Origin: Gnetum montanum
Lineage: Eukaryota; Streptophyta; Gnetopsida; Gnetales; Gnetaceae
Assembly: GCA_015680685.1 (NCBI GenBank)
Contig: MNCI01008000.1
Span: 97,416-161,415, forward strand
Reading direction: 5' to 3'
DNA length: 64,000 bases
Shown here: piece by piece, positions 57,671-64,000 of the stretch
Position numbering within the stretch: position 1 is the first letter of the stretch
Layout: every line of letters starts with the position of its first letter
The notes under the pieces: model-generated
What the model saw: only the letters and a program-made list of their open reading frames with translations
What the model was told of the DNA's origin: nothing
The model's database searches: none
Position numbers and translations under genes: made by a program

Positions 57671-58435
57671 CTCTCAAAGGCCACAAGCACTAGTTATGGA
57701 ACTTCCTTGGCCCCCTCTAACTTTGTCCCATTTCACTTCCTTCCTCTCACATTTGTTAGAGTGGTGGTTCTTTGTGGATGCATTCCTGCTTCCTTGGGGG
57801 ATGGATGGGGCCTCTTCTGTTGCTATGATGTCACTGCATGCAGCTGGTTTTGGGTATGACCTCAGGACAAGTTCTACCAGGTCACTTAACCACAACTGCA
57901 CATGGGGTTTCATGTGACCGACAATCGAAATTTCATTTTCTCGTCTCTCTCTTTCTTCACCCACTTTGCTCTGTAACTTACCTCACTGCCTATCTTATGT
58001 TCTGATGGTTCGTCATGATTTCCATGGGCTTCCCATGCCCTGGCGGTATCTCTTGGGTTGGAGTCTTAATTGGCAAACATCATTTCTTGGCCCCAAGGTC
58101 CACAGACCTTGGTGTTGGGGCTATGCAGGGGCTACTACGGCTATTGCCTACTATGGGGAGGACCCACATGCATCTCCTTGGTCCTTCTTGTTAAGCTTCC
58201 CATCCTTTTGATTTCATGGTTGACTAGTTTCCAGGTCCCATCATTCGATTTCTTCCTCGCGGAGTTCTTTTTGAGTCCCTTGCTCCTATTTTTGACTTAT
58301 TTTCAAGCTCTAGTTTCCCTCCTCCTATCCTTAGCCATAACCAGGCCTCTCATGTGCTTCAACCACCCCAATTTGGCATTTCAAATTCTTCATTTCGGGC
58401 TTTTTTTAGGTTGGTCAACTTTGGTCAACGGTTAA
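57671..58435. other. No supported gene, probable U3 or upstream region
   Basis: Overlapping open frames on both strands lack any domain. It directly precedes the palindrome and TATA block at 58440. Confidence 0.35.
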
Positions 58436-58530
58436 ACACCCTTGCGTATATGGAGCCTAGTATACGCAGCCCTTGCATATACATGGCCATGTATACGTGG
58501 CCTTGTCAACGCAGCACCTAACCCCTATAT
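58436..58530 (+). promoter_or_regulatory. Palindrome block and TATA box of the coiled-coil ORF
   Basis: GCGTATA (58444) and TATACGC (58461) form an inverted repeat. TATACATGGCCATGTATA (58478-58495) is an 18-base perfect palindrome. CCTATATATACACCC (about 58513-58527) is a strong TATA box. The layout equals that at 43985-43880. Confidence 0.6.
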
Positions 58531-58678
58531 ATACACCCACTGTGCTTTGAAATTTTCATCATTTGGAATCCAAATTGAGGGGAGATTTTACCATTTTTTC
58601 TACCTAACCCTTCCCAACGTGCCTACATTCCATTGCGTGTCCGCATCAACCGATCCTTGCCCTTTTAAGCAACTGGAG

Positions 58679-58892
58679 GTATGCTCTCAGTCATGGGGGG
58701 TGATGCCTATGTGTAATTAATTAATTAGTTAGTTAATTATGAAAACTTTGGTTCTAACTCATAAATTAACACTTCGAGAGACTTAAAGGAATGCCTGTGC
58801 CAACAACATAACTTGGTCAAATTAAGAAGGTGTATAAGGACCATCTTGAGCTACTTATGCACAGTCTAATTGGTGGTTATGTTTGATTATAG
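58679..58892 (+). other. Leader intron
   Basis: Donor GGAG|GTATGC and acceptor TGATTATAG directly before the ATG at 58893. Its first part (CATGGGGGGTGATGCC) is similar to the leader of the 43.3 kb copy (AATGGGGGGTACTTAC). Confidence 0.55.
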
Positions 58893-60860
58893 ATGGCACC
58901 CAAACTGAGGCACCTAAGGGGCGAAGGACCATCACAGCCAAGGGACAAACACCCACGCATGGGAAGGGGACAAGGAGTACAACCGCCAGAGCACGCGAAG
59001 GGCTCTCATGTAAATGGCCGTCTCCACGAAGGACCTGATGTGGAATATGTCCATGAAACTCCCAAACAAGAGATTACCAATGAGCAATCGCAAGTGGATG
59101 AGACTCCTGGGATAGCACCATGGCTTGAGGTCATCCTAACCCAAGCCTGCCTTGATGCTATCACTTTGCGCGAGATGTAGTGAATGGTCCTTCAAGAGCT
59201 AAATTTTGGAGCATTCCTCGAGAATGCGCTAGAAGAAGTGAGGCTCCAACTACAACACTCTCCGATGTGGCCAATCATCACAATCAGTGGTAAATGGTAC
59301 TTAGCAGAGACCTATCTCTTCTAGGTGAATTGGCAAGCAGGTTCCAGAGTAAGAATTAAAGACATTTATGTCTCTTACTCTTCGAAGGTGATAGTGCAGG
59401 CTCTGGGTTGCTCAAGACTGGGGCAGATGTGGTGGAAATATCAAAGCAAGCCAATCCAGAGGTAAAGGTGGAATAGACCAAATGGTGCTACGAGGTAGAA
59501 TGCAAGGAATTTGGCTTCCTAACCACAGTGGAGAGGGTATACTCAAAGATCGTGTCTTACCACTTGAACCCAACGGTAAGACCCAGCAAAATCACGGCCT
59601 TCTCTGCCCGTGCATGTGCCGTCTTGAGTGGGAAATTCCCAATGAGTCTTCCACATATGCTATTCTTGGAAATTGAAAAGAGGTTTACTGAGAACGAACA
59701 TGGAATACGAGCTCTCCCCTTTCTCTGCCTAATCCAAAAGTTGTGCAAATGGGCAAGGATAGCACAGTATTCCAATGATGTAATCCGACGTGCCCCAATT
59801 GCCTCTTGGCGAGCAATGATGAAGGATAAAACTTCTACCACCACATAGATAGAGGAGGAGTAGCAACCACCTCCACCACCTACACCAACAACACAGCCGG
59901 GTTCGTAAACCATAGCAGAACGCATCTGCGAAATCCAGGAAATGCTCTCAAGCCAGCAAGAGCAATCTGGTAGGATCAATGGAGGAGAAGACCCTTTGGT
60001 CTATCACCCTACCATGAGCCACCTAAAGCAAGTGGCTCATTCAATGAGCTTGCTTGAGAGGGCATGGTCGATGTTCTTCGTAGCCCAAGAGCAAGTACTA
60101 GCAAGGATAGATGCTAGTGTTCAAGAGGTAATAGTATCAGCCCGATAGCTATTTCCTGAAATCTCTGGGAATGTTGCTACCTTTTTGGTACACTTGGAGG
60201 ATGGTTAAGGGGCAATAGTCTTGGTGATGTAGCACCAAGGACAAGAGACTGTGGCTGAAGTGTTTACTAACACAATTGCTACATTCCGCAATGCACTGGT
60301 AGCACCTATACCAAACATTCATGGACTACAAGATGTACAAGCATTTGCCTAAACTTCACATAGCAAGATTGATACAGCCCAACATGAGGAGTTGTTGGAC
60401 TGACTGGTGGAAATCGGGCAACGGCTTCCGGATGTCTTTGACCTTCTAGATAACATTACTGCAACCCAGTCAGAGCTACTATTGGCAGAGGGAAAGAGCC
60501 TTATTTTTGAAGGGCAACTTGACACTACCCAAGTCGCTTGTCAATGCTTGGCAATGGAAGTAGCCCAATTAAGACCCTAGCTTGCCGATCCAGCCATCCT
60601 TGACCGCACAATCACCAGAGATGAAGCTTTTCAACAGCTTCAACTCAAACTTCATATCATTGAGGATGTGTGAGAGACATCAATCTTCAAAAAGTCCTTG
60701 GTAGACGTTCGAGCATATCACTTAGACAAGAACTTAGTAGAGGTTTGCCAGGAGAACATGCGACTGATCGCAAAGGTTCATTGCCTGCGTAACATTGGTG
60801 CAAAAAATGAACATATGAAACGTTTTCTCTCTCTTTTACTATCTTTAGTGCTATTATAAA
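58893..60860 (+). pseudogene. MAPK-start coiled-coil ORF (copy at 58.9 kb)
   Basis: ATG at 58893 starts MAPKLRHLRGEGPSQPRDKHP, open to 59180. After a stop it continues FGAFLENALEEVRLQLQHSP, ISGKWYLAETY, then in another frame KIVSYHLNPTVRPSKITAFSA and a block ALPFLCLIQKLCKWARI. A Gln/Pro stretch and a coiled-coil end follow (SELLLAEGKSLIFEGQL, AFQQLQLKLHIIEDV), closing near 60860. FGAFLENALEEVRLQLQ and YLAETY pair with blocks of the copy at 43344-40853. Function is unknown. The middle resembles the 'putative plant transposon protein' region from memory, unconfirmed. No LTR follows, so the unit is truncated on the right. Confidence 0.6.
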
Positions 60861-61641
60861 TTTTTCATCTATGATATCTCACATCCTTTTAACTATTGTT
60901 GCAATGTTAGATATAAACTTTTTATTGGTGATATTTTTGTTTGAATCACCTCTTTCATAGATTCTTCCTCTTATGTCTCGTAGACCTAAACATTTGTTTA
61001 ATGAAGAGATGGATCCTTGTTATATTGATTTATATATTGTCTTTTTCATATATTCATTAGTCACTTAACTAATTAATATTTGTATATGATGGACTCACAT
61101 TTTGGAGAACCTTCCTTAGGAATACACTCTAAGGATCTCTTTTGTTTTATTTCTTAACCCATTAATTATATGTCTGAATTGTTCCTTCTAACAAAAAGCA
61201 TGTCTTGGACATCTATGTAAGAGTAAATAGTATCTATCCATGGCTACATCAAGGGAATTATATCTTTCTTATTTTCATCCTTGGATTTACTATCTCCAAT
61301 TTAACACTTTTGAATATGTCTAGTACTTGTTATTGAAAGGTTTTAACATCATGCTCCATTAATGAATAGATTTTGGTTCTAAAGATCGATACCAACCATT
61401 TGCTTCTTTGATTGGTATTCTAGGAAACAATTTAAATTTTTACCAATCATTCTTAATATTCTATAACACACAGGCATCATGGAAGGCCTATAGATAATGT
61501 TATGGTTATAACCTCACTTAAACTTTGAAATGATGTTCATGTTAAGTCATTTGATGTGACTTTTCCTTTAATGCCTTGTTGAAATATATATACCCTATTT
61601 GATATTGATCATGCTTCTAATGGATAGTAGGAGTTCATCAT
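60861..61641. other. AT-rich DNA, no gene seen
   Basis: Nothing recognised between the coiled-coil ORF and LTR D. Confidence 0.5.
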
Positions 61642-62520
61642 TGATAAGTGGTTTGTTATTCCAACACTTAGCCATACAAGTCACAAGTGTTCATGCATGA
61701 CCAGATTGTAATTTTTGGATGGAAAATGTAGGTATACTAGTAGTTGATGTTAAGTTTGTGATTGTTGTCTTCCCACTCAGAGTTAGCGAGGTGCAAAGCA
61801 TATGGTTTAACTCTTAGTGAGGTATATGATGTATTAATGTTATTTGGCTATTATTAATACTAAGTGTGAACATGATCAAAATGAATCCAAGTTCTAATTC
61901 TAAGTATGAAAGAAATGTAAAATTTATTCCATCTTATCAATGATAAGCATTTGTTCCTAGTTTTCCATACACGTCTTGGGCTGATGCAACTATTAACAGG
62001 ATTACAAAGTAACTTCACTACTAAAAAAATTAAGCAAAATCACTACAAGGTTACAAACAGTTACACTGTACACTCAAAAGTGGTCATACTTATTTTTCCT
62101 TATTATTAGACATTGAAAAAGTAAAGGGCTTAGTAAAAGTAAATGACTTAGTAAATGTAAACAATATAGAAAAGTAAAATTATGCTAAGTGAATTTCTAC
62201 AATGATGAAAAACAATCTTAATCTTTTTTACCATTCATGAATTGTATCTAGGAACAATCCACTTGAATAAAGGTTCCATACAATTGTAATTCACCACACT
62301 ACGGGCATTCATTCTAAATCTAACTCACAAAAAACAAACCACAAGAATCTCACTAAGTGTTGGCAAAAATTTTTTCCTTCAATGCAATGGTGGGTTTATA
62401 TTTATAGTCATGACCATGGTTCACATCATTACATCTACAATGATGTATGCAGAGCTATGATATTATAATTATGATATCTTAGATATGATAGCATAGATTG
62501 CATATATAAAGGTTTTATCA
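61642..62520 (-). mobile_element. LTR copy D (3' LTR)
   Basis: Plus view TGATAAGTGG...GGTTTTATCA. On the minus strand a run of GATATC/ATATC words precedes CTATAAATATAAAC (near 62400). It follows GTTAGGGCA (polypurine-like) and the tail of a coiled-coil ORF, so it is a 3' LTR. It matches copies A-C, especially in TTGTCTTCCCACT. Confidence 0.78.
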
Positions 62521-62879
62521 TGCCCTAACAATTGACTAAAAACTCCTCCTCGAGTTAAAAAAAAAGGAGGATAGAGTTCCATACAAATTTATGGGGTTAT
62601 ATACAGACTATGATACTATGGATTATATACATCACAGACTCTACTATGAATGCCATACTATGATTCAAGTGGTATTTACAAAATTATAATGTAGCACATC
62701 ATTGACACATATGACAAGAAACAAATCAAAACAAAACAAAATAAAACAATGCTTGATGTAGTCCTTATTTCTAGGAGATGATGTCTCCTCCATCCAATTA
62801 TTTCCTTTACCATTAGACTTCTAAAATTAATATGTGATAGTAGTGCCTGAAGCTTCTCTTCTTCTAATGTTGGATAATG

Positions 62880-64000
62880 TATTGTACAAAAAAATTTAGC
62901 CATGTTTGCTAGAGTCAGTATTTTTCAAGGACACAAAAGCTCAAGAAACATATTATTGTCTTTCATATACCATGTTGCAAATTACCTTTGTTCTTCTTCA
63001 AAAGCCCTGGCTATTTTTCTCAGTTCTTGGTAATCAGTAATTCTTCTAGTCACGTTTAGGTACTACATCCTTTTGATCTTGGTAGCTAGCTTTGATCACT
63101 TGTAGCTTAGAGTATGTTATGTGGAGCTTTTGTTGTTTGTCCTTTTTGTTTGCAAACTTCTTCTCATACATGGTGTAAATAGTGGTCACTTGCCACTCTA
63201 GTTCTATTTTGGGCCTACTTAGTATTGACATGGCTAGGTTAGTGTATTGAAGATTTGCTAATACCATATAATTTATTAGATCTTCAATTTGCATGTCCTT
63301 ATTTTTTATTTTAACTTGGTGTACATGGGCAAGACTGTCCAAGATGGGCTACCAATAAGGTGTTTCTATTGTAATGAAGTTGATTCTAGCTTTGGTCATT
63401 TGGGTTTCTTTTTTGTTGATCTACTTATATATTTCCACTTAATCTCTGAGTTGTTCCTTTAGTTGTTCATGATTTTTTTCCTCATTTTCCCACATGTTGA
63501 TATTGATGCTTATTTTTTGGCATATAATGCAAACTTCTTGCATTAATAGGATTTTATTTTCTCTAGTGAGTTGTCTGATGTCAAGGTTTATTTGAGCAAA
63601 CTACTCTCTCAATTGATGAATAGTCTCTTCCAACACATTCTTTCATTTCTTGATGTTTATTAACCTTACATTCTTTGTAGAAACTCTCTTGTTTACTTCT
63701 TCAAGTGCAGTTAGGGCCTTGGAATGGGCATATGTTTGGGCATCTATTATCGAAGTGTCATATATCACCTTCTCTTTCTCCATCTTCATCTCGACATACT
63801 TGGCCATTAGTAAGCTAATCTACTCATTCATAAATTAATCTAGTTGGTCAAGCATAATGTATCATGCAAGGTCTTTTCATTTTGCTCTTAGTGTGGCTAA
63901 TTCCTCCTATAACCTCTACACTTCATTTTCAGCATGTTGCATCCTTGTTTTAACAATGACTAGATTTTCCTTTATTGAAATTAGTTTTGATTGAATTGCT
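62880..64000 (-). pseudogene. Coiled-coil ORF tail (copy D), cut by window edge
   Basis: The minus strand from the window edge reads ALTALEEVNKRVSTKN, KNVLEETIHQLRE, LDIRQLTRENKILLMQEVCIICQK. Next come open codons 63342-63046 (MQIEDLINYMVLANLQYTNLAMSILSRPKIELEW), and near 62880-62840 YPTLEEEKLQAL. It matches the last third of the copy at 43344-40853 (KDLQIKDLKEYMALANLKYANLAM). TAG stops occur. The N-terminal part lies to the right of the window. Confidence 0.65.

Noticed and set aside
57674-58435. Several overlapping ORFs of 70-120 codons
   Set aside because: They overlap on both strands, have no domain similarity and lie in a probable upstream/U3 region.

Overview
This window is nuclear DNA from a land plant with a large, repeat-filled genome. 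The evidence is Tat-like and Athila-like Ty3/gypsy retroelements up to 18 kb long, tRNA-derived SINE heads, a LINE remnant, a plant-type endonuclease V gene remnant and a pentatricopeptide-repeat remnant. Element size and the depth of decay would fit a gymnosperm, but I cannot prove that. I see no intact host gene. Almost every reading frame carries stops or frameshifts. Three single N positions (6283, 40678, 47931) mark assembly joins. LAYOUT. 1-7036: AT-rich DNA holding a broken minus-strand endonuclease V gene (exons near 5744-5707, 4351-4062 and 880-830), two ~1 kb direct repeats that flank its second exon, a coiled-coil pseudogene and two SINE heads. 7041-34036: two nested elements of one Tat-like family. 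Element e2 (minus strand, LTRs 34036-33137 and 8742-7041, gag-protease only) is interrupted 88 bases before its 3' LTR by element e1 (plus strand, 8831-27257, LTRs 8831-10668 and 25460-27257). e1 carries gag-protease, then an antisense gene with introns (18490-15571), then reverse transcriptase, two RNase H domains and integrase. 34037-48000: four-copy LTR family (A 35556-36440 plus; B 39777-40628, C 47134-47903 and D 61642-62520 minus), a host-gene-like exon series, and a minus-strand unit made of a Gln-rich pseudogene and a coiled-coil ORF that runs into LTR B. C is a solo LTR with a perfect 5-bp target duplication. 48100-52160: an unidentified exon remnant, a PPR pseudogene and a LINE RT tail. 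52162-57400: an Athila-like element with protease, RT, RNase H and a catalytically dead integrase. 58440-60860: a second copy of the coiled-coil ORF with its own palindrome-rich promoter, TATA box and leader intron. 61642-64000: LTR D and the tail of a third copy of that ORF. HOW THE PARTS RELATE. The window is layered insertion and decay, with no operon-like cooperation. The two most unusual structures are the intron-bearing antisense gene carried between protease and RT of e1, and the coiled-coil ORF unit whose promoter and leader intron are conserved between two copies. In-frame stops are strikingly TAG-rich in Gln-rich frames, as expected if CAG sites decayed through CHG-methylated cytosine.
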